Positions 1 to 8,507 are shown, numbered from the stretch's first letter. The stretch: 64,000 nucleotides of DNA from Mesorhizobium sp. 131-2-1 (GCF_016756535.1 NZ_AP023247.1:3038501-3102500), one strand, 5' to 3'. Notes: generated by a model from the letters alone, not told the origin. Program-made: numbers and translations.

Positions 1-142
1 CCGCGGCAGCACCCGCGGTCGGGTCGAGATGCGGGGGTTCGAGCGGAATGCCGATGACGAGGTCGGTCCTTGCGGCGAACGCCGAGGTGGCGGTGACGAG
101 TGTCAGAGCCGCGGCGGCGAGAATGGTCTTCCACAATTTCAT
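1..142 (-). CDS. ABC transporter solute-binding protein, family 5 (5' end only)
   Basis: Only the first 47 codons are in the window; the gene runs off at base 1. The ATG at 142 has an AAGGGGAG ribosome site just upstream. The product begins with a Sec signal peptide (MKLWKTILAAAALTLV, ending near AFAA). It continues with RTDLVIGIPLEPPHLDPTAG, and the PPHLDPT stretch is typical of the mature N-terminus of peptide/nickel-type periplasmic binding proteins. By family it would capture oligopeptides or similar solutes in the periplasm for an ABC importer lying outside the window. The M20 amidohydrolase transcribed towards it from upstream may be part of the same uptake and hydrolysis unit. Ligand unknown. 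Confidence 0.75.
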   Translation of the reverse strand, partial: MKLWKTILAAAALTLVTATSAFAARTDLVIGIPLEPPHLDPTAGAAA

Positions 143-293
143 CGGGCAACTCCCCTTTGCTCAAACCGGGTGGATAGAAGCGTGATTTCGAGGTCGAGTA
201 AATTGCGTTTCGTGCTGTCGGGCAGCGCCAGGCGGAATGTTTTTCCAGAAACAGGCGGGTTCGCCGGCCGGCGCTTGCCCCCTCGCGCCGGGA

Positions 294-1574
294 TCAGCCA
301 GCGACGGTGCCCCTCAGCAGCACGTTGAGGCCGATCGCCATCACCTTGGCCGATTCGACCATGTCGGTGATGCCGACCCATTCGTCGGGCCGGTGAGCGA
401 GGTCGAGGATGCCGGGGCCATAGGCGATGCAGTCATAGATGTGGCCGATGCGGGCCACGTGCTTCTGGTCGTAGGTGCCAGGCGAAATCACATAGTCCGG
501 CTCGCGGTCGAAGATCGCCATGATGCCTTGCGCCACGGCCTTGACCACGGGGGCGTCGCGTTCGGTCATCAGCGGCAGCACCTCCATCAGGTCGCGGATC
601 TCGTAGTCGAACTTTTTCCGCTCGCGCTTCAGTCGCTCCAGGATGCCGGTCACCTCGCTCTTGACCGTGGCGAGGTCCTCTTCGAGCAGGAAGCGGCGGT
701 CGATGGTGAGCCGGCACGAATCGGGCACGTTGGGCGAGGGCAGGCCGGGGCGGAAATCCTCGGTCTGGCCGCCATGGATGGAATTGATGTTCATGGTCGA
801 GCGCTTGGCGCCTTCGGGCACCACCGGCATGCGCGTCACCTTGCGATCCAGCGCCGGGAACAATTCATCCTCGAAAGCCTGCAGCACGGCGCCCATGTGG
901 CGTACGGCATTGTCGCCGAGGAACGGCATCGAGCCATGCGCGATCTCGCCCTTGGTCTCGATCTCGGCCCACCAGACGCCGCGGTGGCCGAGGCAGATGC
1001 GGTCCTTGTTCAGCGGTTCCGGAATGATGACGTGGTCGACTTTCGGCTTCGAGAAATAGCCGAGCCTGGCCAGATGGGCGACACCGCCGAAGCCGCCGGA
1101 CTCTTCGTCCACCGTGCCCGAAATCTCGATGGCGCCCGGGAAGTCCGGAAACACCTCCATGAACGCCTCGGCGGCGATGATCGAAGCGGCCAGCCCGCCC
1201 TTCATGTCGCAGGCGCCGCGGCCGTAGACCCTGCCGTCCTTCACCACGCCGGCGAACGGATCGACGGTCCAGCCTTCGCCGGCCTCGACCACGTCGATAT
1301 GCGAGTTGAAATGCACGCAGGCGCCGGGCGAGCGGCCGTCGAAGCGGGCGACGACGTTGACGCGCGGGTAGCGGTCGGTGTCGCCGGGCGTGCCCTCGGC
1401 ACGGATGAACTCGGTTTCGAAGCCGAGTCTGCGCAGGCGCTCACCGACATATTCGGCGCAGGGGCGATAGGCCTCGCCTGGCGGATTGATGGTCGGGAAG
1501 CGGATCAGGTCCGCGGTCAGCGCAACGAGATCGTCGATCCGCGCATCGACGGCCTTAAGGAGTCGTTCGGTCAT
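294..1574 (-). CDS. M20-family metallohydrolase (ArgE/DapE-type deacylase)
   Basis: A 426-residue cytoplasmic protein of the acetylornithine deacetylase/succinyl-diaminopimelate desuccinylase family, which hydrolyses N-acyl or peptide bonds with two zinc ions. The metal-binding pattern is intact: H92-x-D94 (NSHIDVV), D123 (GRGACDMKGG), E157-E158 (VDEESGG), a Glu in PEPLN and a late His in LAHRPDEW. The GHRGVWWAEI and HGSMPFLGDNAV stretches fit the lid/dimerisation domain. I chose the ATG at 1574; a TTG at 1610 would add twelve unconvincing residues. It lies upstream of, and in the same direction as, a peptide-type binding protein (gap about 150 bp), so it may act on an imported peptide or acylated amino acid rather than in arginine or lysine synthesis. 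Substrate is inference. Confidence 0.85.
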   Translation of the reverse strand: MTERLLKAVDARIDDLVALTADLIRFPTINPPGEAYRPCAEYVGERLRRLGFETEFIRAEGTPGDTDRYPRVNVVARFDGRSPGACVHFNSHIDVVEAGEGWTVDPFAGVVKDGRVYGRGACDMKGGLAASIIAAEAFMEVFPDFPGAIEISGTVDEESGGFGGVAHLARLGYFSKPKVDHVIIPEPLNKDRICLGHRGVWWAEIETKGEIAHGSMPFLGDNAVRHMGAVLQAFEDELFPALDRKVTRMPVVPEGAKRSTMNINSIHGGQTEDFRPGLPSPNVPDSCRLTIDRRFLLEEDLATVKSEVTGILERLKRERKKFDYEIRDLMEVLPLMTERDAPVVKAVAQGIMAIFDREPDYVISPGTYDQKHVARIGHIYDCIAYGPGILDLAHRPDEWVGITDMVESAKVMAIGLNVLLRGTVAG

Positions 1575-1793
1575 CTGTGAAGTTGAGCAACGAACAAGGC
1601 GATTTGGCAAGCACGATGGTGAAGCCGTTGAAATTACGTGTCACGACGGCAACTATGGCGGGAAAATCGTTCAAATTCGCTGCTTTGGATTGGCGAATTC
1701 ATCAAGGAGTGTGTGTTACTTCATTCACCTGCCGTTAAAAAGATGAAAAACCGCGTGATGGCAGGCAAGGGGCAATCAAAGGGGTTTGATCGC

Positions 1794-2225
1794 ATGAAAA
1801 AGACCGTTCTCATGGCAGCGGTTCTGGCAACGACACTGTTCGGCGCGTCGATTGAAAGCAAGGCCGCCGCGCTGGTGGCCAATATCGACGTGTCGTCGCA
1901 GACAATGACCGTCAGCAAATACGGCCAGGTGCTTTATCGCTGGAGCGTTTCCACCGCCCGCAAAGGTTACTTCACGCCGCGCGGCAGCTACCGTCCGCAA
2001 TGGACGGCGCGGATGTGGTATTCGCGCAAGTACGAGATGTCGCCGATGCCCTATTCGGTGTTCTTCCGTGGCGGCTACGCCATCCACGGCACCGGCGCGG
2101 TGAAGTATCTCGGGCGCCCGGCTTCGCATGGTTGCGTGCGCCTGCACACCGCCAACGCCGCGACTTTCTATTCGATGGTGCGCGAAGCCGGCTACGGCAA
2201 CACGCGCATCGTTGTCACCGACTGA
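1794..2225 (+). CDS. Exported L,D-transpeptidase (YkuD/ErfK family)
   Basis: A 143-residue protein with an N-terminal signal sequence (MKKTVLMAAVLATTLFG to about A25) and a compact YkuD catalytic domain. The diagnostic HGT (98-100) and SHGCVRL (111-117) motifs are present, with C114 the predicted nucleophile. Such enzymes form 3-3 meso-DAP crosslinks in peptidoglycan or attach proteins to it, in the periplasm. The ATG at 1794 is preceded by AAAGGGG; upstream in-frame starts would only add residues before the signal peptide. The length is at the short end of the family, with no LysM or other wall-binding domain. It appears monocistronic. Confidence 0.9.
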   Translation: MKKTVLMAAVLATTLFGASIESKAAALVANIDVSSQTMTVSKYGQVLYRWSVSTARKGYFTPRGSYRPQWTARMWYSRKYEMSPMPYSVFFRGGYAIHGTGAVKYLGRPASHGCVRLHTANAATFYSMVREAGYGNTRIVVTD

Positions 2226-2260
2226 GCGTACGCGATCGCGCCTTTCCGCGCCAAAGATGT

Positions 2261-2275
2261 TGCAGCAATGCTGCA
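2261..2275. promoter_or_regulatory. Short perfect palindrome between transpeptidase and porin genes
   Basis: TGCAGCA-A-TGCTGCA, two 7-base arms around one base, 36 bp after the transpeptidase stop and about 110 bp before the porin-like gene. There is no T-run on either side, so it is a candidate protein-binding site rather than a terminator. No factor is assigned. Confidence 0.3.
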
Positions 2276-2385
2276 CTGCAACCGGAACTCGCATCGTTGC
2301 ACGGTTTCCGGCGCTGGCATTGCTTGCGCAAATCCCTGGCGATGGTAGGTCTGGCAACGTTACTTTTTGATGCTTGGGGATTACA

Positions 2386-3225
2386 ATGTATCGACTTGTT
2401 TTGAGCGCGGCGATTGCCGCAACCACTACTTCTGCCTTTGCGGCCGACGCGCCCGTCGTCCTGGATCAGGAACTCGCGCAGCCGCATATCTCCGGATACG
2501 GCGAAGTGTATCTTGGCGGCCTCTATTTCGCGACCCCCGGGGACGACGCTGACGGCACGACGGCGGGCGCCGCCGCTCGGGTCAACTTCCCGATCGACGC
2601 CCGCTGGAATATCCAGACCGACGCGGTGATCGACTCGCTTTGGGTCGAGGGCACGAACATCTACAGCTACGGCGGCGCCATCCATGGCTACTGGCGCGAT
2701 CCGAGCGCCTATGCGCTCGGCGGTTTTGCTACGATCACGGGATATGGCGGCGAAGATTTCGGCGGTGTCGACCTATACTCCTTCTCGGTCGGCCCTGAAG
2801 CTCAGGCCTATTTCGGCAACGTGACCGTCTACGGACAAGTCTACTACGGCCAGTTGCGGGCCTCCGGTGAATCCGAGCATCTCGATAATTGGGGTGGTCG
2901 CGGCGTGGTGCGCTACTTCGCCCAGGACGACCTTCGTTTCGACGGCGAACTTGGCTTCGCGAGACTTTCGGCGAACGGCGCACACTTCGACACCGTCTCG
3001 GCGGCACTGCAGGCCACCTACCGGTTCACCGGCACGCCGTGGTCCGTCTTCGGACGCTACCAGCTGGATCACCTGACTTTCTCCGAAGCTTCGGGCAGCG
3101 TGAACATCCACAAATATGTGATCGGCCTGCGGGCCAGCTTCGGCTCGGACACGCTACTGTCGGAGGACCGCAACGGCGCCACCATGGATACGTACCGGTC
3201 GAATTTTAGCGTGCCGTTCCTCTAG
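2386..3225 (+). CDS. Porin-like outer-membrane beta-barrel protein
   Basis: A 279-residue protein starting MYRLVLSAAIAATTTSAFAA, a clear signal peptide cut near AFAA-DAP. The mature part is rich in Gly, Tyr, Phe and alternating polar/apolar strands (for example GYGEVYLGGLYF, YGQVYYGQL, GVVRYFAQDDLRFDGELGF) and ends with an aromatic/hydrophobic C-terminus (SVPFL), as expected for an outer-membrane barrel. I chose ATG 2386 with GGGGA five bases upstream; a TTG at 2374 is also open. Permeation substrate unknown. It is monocistronic and followed by an intrinsic terminator. Confidence 0.7.
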   Translation: MYRLVLSAAIAATTTSAFAADAPVVLDQELAQPHISGYGEVYLGGLYFATPGDDADGTTAGAAARVNFPIDARWNIQTDAVIDSLWVEGTNIYSYGGAIHGYWRDPSAYALGGFATITGYGGEDFGGVDLYSFSVGPEAQAYFGNVTVYGQVYYGQLRASGESEHLDNWGGRGVVRYFAQDDLRFDGELGFARLSANGAHFDTVSAALQATYRFTGTPWSVFGRYQLDHLTFSEASGSVNIHKYVIGLRASFGSDTLLSEDRNGATMDTYRSNFSVPFL

Positions 3226-3265
3226 GACCTGTTCCCCGGGTCAGGTAGGCAAGAGCTACATCAAG

Positions 3266-3294
3266 GCCGCGAAGATCAGTCTTCGCGGCTTTTC
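3266..3294 (+). terminator. Rho-independent terminator of the porin-like gene
   Basis: A perfect 10-bp stem (GCCGCGAAGA / TCTTCGCGGC) with a TCAG loop, followed by TTTTC, 40 bp after the stop codon. Confidence 0.9.
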
Positions 3295-3396
3295 TCCACA
3301 TAGAGGGCCTTAGTCCTCGATCTCCAGAAAACCTTCAGGCAGTGCAGACCGCGCGGGGGAAACCGCCCCGGGTGCCGGGGTGGCGTTGTGCGACGC

Positions 3397-4386
3397 TCAG
3401 ATGGCCTCTTGCGCCCGCCCACGCCGGCTGCGCCGCCGGCCGCTCATCTCCCAGCGCTTGTGGAACCACATCCACTGGCCGGGATCCTCGCGCACCCAGC
3501 GTTCGACCACATCGGCGAGGAGTTGGGTGGTGGCGTGGACGTCGACGCTGCCGCCTTCGGTGCGCGGCAAGGTCAGCTTGTCCTCGATATCGAGGCGGAA
3601 ACGGTTGCCCGGCAACCTGACGCAGCGGGCCGGATAGACGTCGCAATCGTAGTGGCGGGCCAGCATGCCCACCACCGGGTTGCTCTGGCACGGGCGACCA
3701 AAGAAGTTCGTCTCCAGTCCGCTGGAGAATTTCTGGTCGACGAGCACGCCGATATTGCCGCCGTTCTCAAGGATGGCGGCAAGCGCGAACGACGCGCCGG
3801 TCGAGGACGGCAGCAGTCCCCCCATGGTCGAGCGGCGCGTCGAGTGGATGTAGTCGGCGAGATAGGGGTTGTTGGGCGGGCGAAACAGCGCGGTGATGCT
3901 CATGCCGAACGTGGCGGCGGCCACCGGCAGCAATTCGAAATTGCCGAGATGGCCAGTGAACAGGATATGCGGTTTCTTCTCGCCGGCGATCTCGACGAAA
4001 TGCTCCACGCCGCGAACCTCGACCCGGCCGGGCTTGGTCGCTTTCGGGTCATAGTCGAAGAGCGCGTCGAGGAAGATGTACTCGGCCGCGAGGCGGGCCA
4101 TGTTGCCCCACATGTCGAGCGCGATGGCCTCGATCTCGGCGTCGCTCTTTTCGGGATAGGCCAGGCGCAGATTGTTGACCGCAACCCGGTGGCGTCCGAC
4201 CCGCGGTCCGATGCGCCGGGCGACGCGGTCGGCAAAGTTGAGCGCCCGGTCAGGCGGCAGGCGGCGCAGCAGCGAGATCATCGCCATGGCCAGGCGAGCC
4301 ACCAGCCAATGCTCCATCTGGCGCAGCCGCCGGCCGTAGCGGAACATGAAGTCCCGGCGGGCTTTCTTGAGCACCTTGCCGACCAT
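3397..4386 (-). CDS. lpxXL: Lipid A VLCFA acyltransferase LpxXL (HtrB/LpxL family)
   Basis: A 329-residue inner-membrane-associated acyltransferase of the HtrB/LpxL/MsbB family. The catalytic HX4E motif is H146-LGNF-E151 in a typical FTGHLGNFELL context. A hydrophobic N-terminal helix (about 28-42) and a basic tail are present. It is the last gene of the acpXL cluster; by rhizobial precedent it transfers the very-long-chain 27-OH-C28 acyl group from AcpXL to lipid A. The start (MVGKVLKKAR) at 4386 lies 5 bp past the stop of the dehydrogenase gene, indicating translational coupling. An open frame extends upstream to 5139 but that part is antisense-like shadow of the dehydrogenase gene. Confidence 0.9.
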   Translation of the reverse strand: MVGKVLKKARRDFMFRYGRRLRQMEHWLVARLAMAMISLLRRLPPDRALNFADRVARRIGPRVGRHRVAVNNLRLAYPEKSDAEIEAIALDMWGNMARLAAEYIFLDALFDYDPKATKPGRVEVRGVEHFVEIAGEKKPHILFTGHLGNFELLPVAAATFGMSITALFRPPNNPYLADYIHSTRRSTMGGLLPSSTGASFALAAILENGGNIGVLVDQKFSSGLETNFFGRPCQSNPVVGMLARHYDCDVYPARCVRLPGNRFRLDIEDKLTLPRTEGGSVDVHATTQLLADVVERWVREDPGQWMWFHKRWEMSGRRRSRRGRAQEAI

Positions 4387-4391
4387 TTGCC

Positions 4392-5417
4392 CTAAACGCG
4401 CAGAATGATCTTGCCGAACACGTCGCGGCCTTCCATGCGCTTCAGCGCCGCGTCGATGTCGTCGAAGCCGACCTCGGTGTCGATGACGGGAGCGACGAGG
4501 CCGGCCGCCATCTTCTGCATGGCATCGGCCATGTTCTCCATGCGGCAGCCGAAGGAGCCGAGTAGCTTCAGCTGCTGCTGGAAGAGCTGCATCAGATTGA
4601 CCTGCGTCGAGACGCCGGAGGTGGAGCCGCAGGTGACCAGGCGGCCGCCGCGCTTCAGGCACAGCATCGAGCCGGCGAAGGTGTCGGCGCCGACATGCTC
4701 GAAGACGACGTCGACGCCCTTCTTCTTGGTCAGCTTGCGCACGACGCCTTCGAAACGGTCCTCGCGGTAGTTGATGACATGGTCGGCGCCGAGCGCCTTG
4801 GCCCTGTCGATCTTGTCGTTCGAACCGACCGTGGTGATCACGGTGCAACCCATCTTCTTGGCGAGCTGGATCGCGGCGGTGCCGATGCCGGAGCCGCCGG
4901 CATGGACGAGGATCGTCTCGCCGGGCTCGAGTTTCGCATTGTCGAACAGCATGTGCTCGACCGTGCCGAAGGTGACCGGTGCGACCGCCGCGCCGATTTC
5001 GGACACGCCGGGCGGAGCGGGCACCAGGAGGCGGGCCGGCAGGTTGATCTTCTCCTGCGCGAAGCCGTCGAGATGGAAGCCATGGACGCCGGAGACGTGC
5101 TCGCAGAGATTGTCTCGGCCTTCGCGGCAGGCGCGGCAAAGGCCGCAGGTGCGCGCGCCATAGATCGACACGAGCTGACCAGGCAGGAGGTTGGAGACGC
5201 CGGGGCCGACAGCCTCGACTTCGCCCGACGCCTCTGCGCCGACGACCAGCGGCAGCTTGCGCTTGGCGAAGGCCATGCCGCGCCAGCCCCAGACGTCGAT
5301 ATGGTTGAGCGCCACCGCCTTGATGCGCAGCGTCACTTCGCCGAGCGATGGCGGCGGGGGAGGCGGCAGGTCCACCGTTTCAAGACGGCGGTCCTCGATA
5401 AGTTGCAATGCGCGCAT
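4392..5417 (-). CDS. Zinc-binding MDR dehydrogenase of the VLCFA cluster
   Basis: A 341-residue medium-chain dehydrogenase/reductase: GroES-like N-terminal domain, then a Rossmann NAD(P)-binding domain (VHAGGSGIGTAAIQLAK). The structural zinc site is complete (C-x2-C-x2-C-x7-C in CGLCRACREGRDNLC). The catalytic zinc site is not: the usual Cys position reads ALNHIDVW and the GHE motif reads GAE. That favours an NADPH-dependent quinone/enoyl reductase type of reaction over alcohol oxidation. In the AcpXL cluster it could supply enoyl reduction during chain elongation; this is inference. It sits between fabF1XL and lpxXL, both in the same direction. Confidence 0.85.
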   Translation of the reverse strand: MRALQLIEDRRLETVDLPPPPPPSLGEVTLRIKAVALNHIDVWGWRGMAFAKRKLPLVVGAEASGEVEAVGPGVSNLLPGQLVSIYGARTCGLCRACREGRDNLCEHVSGVHGFHLDGFAQEKINLPARLLVPAPPGVSEIGAAVAPVTFGTVEHMLFDNAKLEPGETILVHAGGSGIGTAAIQLAKKMGCTVITTVGSNDKIDRAKALGADHVINYREDRFEGVVRKLTKKKGVDVVFEHVGADTFAGSMLCLKRGGRLVTCGSTSGVSTQVNLMQLFQQQLKLLGSFGCRMENMADAMQKMAAGLVAPVIDTEVGFDDIDAALKRMEGRDVFGKIILRV

Positions 5418-5453
5418 GGGGCCTGTCAGTTCAGTCTGGCTGAAAAAGGTCGC

Positions 5454-6725
5454 TTAGACCGGTTCCCGCGCCATGACAAGGCAGGTGTTCTGGCCGCCGA
5501 AGCCGAAAGAGTTCGACAAAACGGTGCCGACCTCGGCGTTCCGCTTCTTGTTTGGCACCACGTCGAGCACGATCGCCGGATCGGGATTGTCGTAGTTGAT
5601 GGTCGGCGGGATGACGCTTTCGCGCATCGTCATCAGCGAGAAAGCGGCTTCGACCGCGCCGGCGGCCGACAGTGTGTGACCGATCATCGACTTGTTCGAC
5701 GAGATCGGCATCGATCCGATACGCTCTCCGAAGACGGTCGACAGCGACAGATGCTCCATCTTGTCGTTTTCGGGCGTCGAGGTGCCGTGGGCGTTGACGT
5801 AGTCGATCTCGTCCTCGCTCAGGCCGGCGTCGGCAAGGGCGGCGCGCACCGCGGCGATCGCTGGCGAGCCGTCCGGCTTGGAGCGGGTACGATGGAAATC
5901 GTCGGCCTTTTCGCCGCAGCCGCGCATGATTCCGAGGATGGTGGCGCCGCGGGCAAGCGCCGCTTCGAGCGATTCCAGCACCAGCGCGCCGGAGCCTTCG
6001 GCCAAGACGAAACCGTCGCGGTCCTTGGAGAAGGGTTTTGACGCCTTTTCCGGGATGTCGTTGTGGGTGGAGAGCGCCGACAGCAGCGAGAAGCGGATCA
6101 GCGCCTCGGCGGTCGCCGAGCCATCGGCGCCGATCGACAGCGCCTTGTCGCATTCGCCGCGGCGGATCGCCTCGACGCCAAGCTGGATGGCGGTGGCGCC
6201 CGACGCGCAGGCGGTCGACAACGTGATCGGCAGGCCGCGCGTGCCGAAGCGGTCGGCCAGCCGGTCGGCGATCGAGCCGAACTGGGTGGTCTCGAAGATG
6301 TCGAGCTCCTTCAGCGCCCGCGCCACCCGCAGCAGCCTTTCGGCGCCGGCGTCCTTTTTGTCGGAATTGTAGAGCGAGAAACGGTCGGCCCAGTCGAGCT
6401 CGACCGGCGGCGAGGCAAGGAAGAGCGGGCCGGCGAAATCGCCGCTGGCGAGGCCGGCTTCCGCCACCGCTTCCTGCGCCGCGGTCTCGGCAAGCTCGTA
6501 GGTGAGGAGGCTGGCGCCCTTCGAGCTCGACGGCAGGAAGTCGACCATGCCGGAAATGCGGGTGTTCAGATGATCGACCGGAAAACGGGTGATCGGATGG
6601 ATGCCGGATTTGCCGGACGTGAGCGCTGCCCAATTGTCGGCCTTGCCGACGCCAAGCGACGTCACCACGCCGATGCCGGTGACGGCGACGATCGGCCTGC
6701 CCATGTGGTCGTTCAGATTGGCCAT
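5454..6725 (-). CDS. fabF1XL: Beta-ketoacyl-ACP synthase FabF1XL (catalytic subunit)
   Basis: A 423-residue condensing enzyme of the KAS II/FabF fold. The triad is intact: C173 in STACASGATAI, H313 in NAHGTSTPEND, H350 in KSMIGHTLSAAG. It should carry out malonyl-dependent Claisen condensation to extend AcpXL-bound acyl chains towards C28. It lies 20 bp after fabF2XL and 36 bp before the MDR dehydrogenase gene, in one operon. Because its partner FabF2XL lacks the nucleophile, I infer that this subunit carries the chemistry in a KS/CLF-like heterodimer. Confidence 0.9.
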   Translation of the reverse strand: MANLNDHMGRPIVAVTGIGVVTSLGVGKADNWAALTSGKSGIHPITRFPVDHLNTRISGMVDFLPSSSKGASLLTYELAETAAQEAVAEAGLASGDFAGPLFLASPPVELDWADRFSLYNSDKKDAGAERLLRVARALKELDIFETTQFGSIADRLADRFGTRGLPITLSTACASGATAIQLGVEAIRRGECDKALSIGADGSATAEALIRFSLLSALSTHNDIPEKASKPFSKDRDGFVLAEGSGALVLESLEAALARGATILGIMRGCGEKADDFHRTRSKPDGSPAIAAVRAALADAGLSEDEIDYVNAHGTSTPENDKMEHLSLSTVFGERIGSMPISSNKSMIGHTLSAAGAVEAAFSLMTMRESVIPPTINYDNPDPAIVLDVVPNKKRNAEVGTVLSNSFGFGGQNTCLVMAREPV

Positions 6726-6745
6726 GATTTATCCCTGGTGGTCAC

Positions 6746-7933
6746 TCAGGCCGCCTTGATCAGCCCCATGCCCTCGAATTGGTGATAGCCGATCGCCGTT
6801 GCAAGGACGGTCGCGGGAATGCCGGCAAACGGCTTCTCGGTCGCGGCATCGAAGGCGGGATAGGCGGCCTTGCGATCGACGGCCAGCGCCGCCAGCGCCA
6901 CGGCGAAGGGGAATTGCGCTTCCTTCATATGGCCGGTCAGCGTCGAGAAGGCACGTGCCGCGATCGCCGGATTGGCGTCGAACGCTGCTTTCTCGGCGGT
7001 GGTGGCGGCATGGGCGCCGGAAGCGCCCGAGATCGCCAGCAACTCGCCCTTCGGCAGCGCGGTCTGTTCAAGCAAGGCCGCAATCTCGGCATCGAGCCCG
7101 CCATTGCGCCGTCTGGCGCGACCGGACACGATGGGGCCAAGCTCGGCGTAGATCCTGCGGCCGCGGCTTGCCGCGTGCTCGCGCTGCTCCAGCACCAGGA
7201 AGGCACCGCCGGAGCCCGTCACCACGCCGCCGCCTTCGCCGCCCTGCCTTTGCCAGACCGGTTTCCAGGCGCCACGATGCAGGTAGCCGGCCAGCTCATA
7301 GCCGAGCAGCATGTCGGAATGTTCGGTCTGGAAGGCGCCGCCGACCAGCACATGCGTCGACTGTCCCGAGCGGATGCGCGCGGCGGCCGTCTCGACGGCG
7401 GCGACGCCGGCCCCTTCCTCGCCCATGAAGGTGCGCGAGGAACCGGTGACCTTGTGGACGATCGAAATGTTGCCGGCGAGCAGATTGGACAACTGGGCAA
7501 GGAACAGAGTCGGCCGCAATTCGGTGGTCAGCTTCTCGTTGAGCAGCACGTCGCGGTCGTTGCGGCTTTCGGAAGCGGCGAGGATCGCGGCATCGACCGC
7601 CTCGTCGCGCTCGCCGCCGCCGGCCGCCACCACCATGTCCATGGTCGCGCAGAGCTCGTCATTGCCCTTGATGCCGGCATCGTCCAGCGCCAGGCCCGCG
7701 GCATAGGTGCCCAGCCGCTGCCAGGTCTCCATTTGCCGCTGGTCGCCGCGCTTGGCGATCTGCAGGTTCCAGTCGATCTCCGGCAGCGGATGGATGGTGT
7801 AGGGGGCAAAGCGCGCGGCATCGAGCACCGGCTCAAGGCCGGGCTGGGCAAGCTTCTGCCAATGCGCGTCCGGACCCTCGCCCAGCGAGGAGACAAGGCC
7901 GATACCGGTGATGACGACGTCGTGGGAACTCAT
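6746..7933 (-). CDS. fabF2XL: FabF2XL, ketosynthase-like protein lacking the active-site Cys
   Basis: A 395-residue thiolase-fold protein beginning VVITGIGLVSSLGEG. Counting back from the conserved glycine of IRSG190, the nucleophile position falls on E173 in MGEEGAGVAAVE instead of TACASG. The local pattern G-E-E-G-A-G resembles the A-E-Q-A-G-A of polyketide chain-length factors, where Gln replaces Cys. Residues near the two His positions survive (H308 in SGAHAATT, H335 in LTGHMKEA) but their surroundings are divergent. It is likely the non-condensing partner of FabF1XL, setting the very long chain length; that role is inference. It follows acpXL by 55 bp with no dehydratase gene between. 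Confidence 0.85.
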   Translation of the reverse strand: MSSHDVVITGIGLVSSLGEGPDAHWQKLAQPGLEPVLDAARFAPYTIHPLPEIDWNLQIAKRGDQRQMETWQRLGTYAAGLALDDAGIKGNDELCATMDMVVAAGGGERDEAVDAAILAASESRNDRDVLLNEKLTTELRPTLFLAQLSNLLAGNISIVHKVTGSSRTFMGEEGAGVAAVETAAARIRSGQSTHVLVGGAFQTEHSDMLLGYELAGYLHRGAWKPVWQRQGGEGGGVVTGSGGAFLVLEQREHAASRGRRIYAELGPIVSGRARRRNGGLDAEIAALLEQTALPKGELLAISGASGAHAATTAEKAAFDANPAIAARAFSTLTGHMKEAQFPFAVALAALAVDRKAAYPAFDAATEKPFAGIPATVLATAIGYHQFEGMGLIKAA

Positions 7934-7988
7934 GGGCGGCTGTTTTGGGTCAGCGGGCAGGGCGCGTCAAGGGCGCACCCGAACCGCC

Positions 7989-8270
7989 TCAGGCGTTCTT
8001 GGCCGCGACCAGCGCGTCGATCTTGGCGCACAGGTTCCTCATGACGAAGTAATCGTCGGTCGAGGCCTTGCCGTCATTGACCTCCTGCGTCCACTTCTCC
8101 AGCGGCACCTTGATGCCGAATTCCTTGTCGATGGCAAAGACGATGTCGAGGAAATCGAGGCTGTCGATGCCGAGATCGTCGATCGTGTGGCTTTCGGGGG
8201 TGATCGTCTCGATATCGATCTCGCTGGTGTCGGCAATGATCTTGGCGACTTTGTCGAACGTGGTGGACAA
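7989..8270 (-). CDS. acpXL: Specialised acyl carrier protein AcpXL
   Basis: A 93-residue acidic acyl carrier protein. S37 in [12 protein letters not shown] is the phosphopantetheine attachment site. The sequence ([20 protein letters not shown] at the start, [24 protein letters not shown] at the end) matches rhizobial AcpXL rather than housekeeping AcpP. It carries the growing 27-hydroxyoctacosanoyl chain for lipid A. It is the first gene of the minus-strand cluster, so the promoter should lie in 8271-8430. Confidence 0.95.
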   Translation of the reverse strand: MSTTFDKVAKIIADTSEIDIETITPESHTIDDLGIDSLDFLDIVFAIDKEFGIKVPLEKWTQEVNDGKASTDDYFVMRNLCAKIDALVAAKNA

Positions 8271-8398
8271 GGGCTCTTCCTTCGGTTGCGGGCGGAATCT
8301 GTCCGCATCTTGTTTGGGCGCTGTCTAATCGGTTTTTCCGGGCAGGAAAAGGCCTGATAAGCCCGCTGCAGATGGGATGCCTGCCTTGCAACCGCAAG

Positions 8399-8426
8399 AA
8401 GGGCCGCCGGATGGCCGGCGGCCCTT
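8399..8426 (-). terminator. Strong hairpin between slipin and acpXL genes
   Basis: A perfect 12-bp GC-rich stem (AAGGGCCGCCGG / CCGGCGGCCCTT) with a 4-base loop. On the minus strand it ends CCCTTCTTG, a weak T-tract, so it probably terminates transcription from the slipin gene before acpXL. Confidence 0.55.
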
Positions 8427-8432
8427 CCCATT

Positions 8433-8445
8433 TGACGTAACGTCA
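8433..8445. promoter_or_regulatory. 13-bp palindrome upstream of acpXL
   Basis: TGACGT-A-ACGTCA, perfect 6-base arms. It lies about 160 bp upstream of the acpXL start and could be a regulator site; none is assigned. Confidence 0.25.
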
Positions 8446-8455
8446 GTCCTTGTTT

Positions 8456-8507
8456 TGATGCATGTCGTGGTCCCAAAACCGGAACCACTTTTGGGCGACA
8501 TGCATCA
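8456..8507. repeat. Interspersed palindromic repeat, copy 1
   Basis: A 52-bp imperfect palindrome: outer arms TGATGCATGTCG / CGACATGCATCA (12 bp, perfect), inner arms CCCAAAA / TTTTGGG. It abuts the slipin stop codon. A related copy is at 18851-18900; the shared core is GTCCCAAAA...CTTTTGGGC. Such elements are dispersed between genes in rhizobial genomes. Confidence 0.8.

Noticed and set aside
4387..5139. N-terminal extension of lpxXL by 251 residues
   Set aside because: It overlaps the dehydrogenase gene in another frame and is low-complexity Arg-rich.
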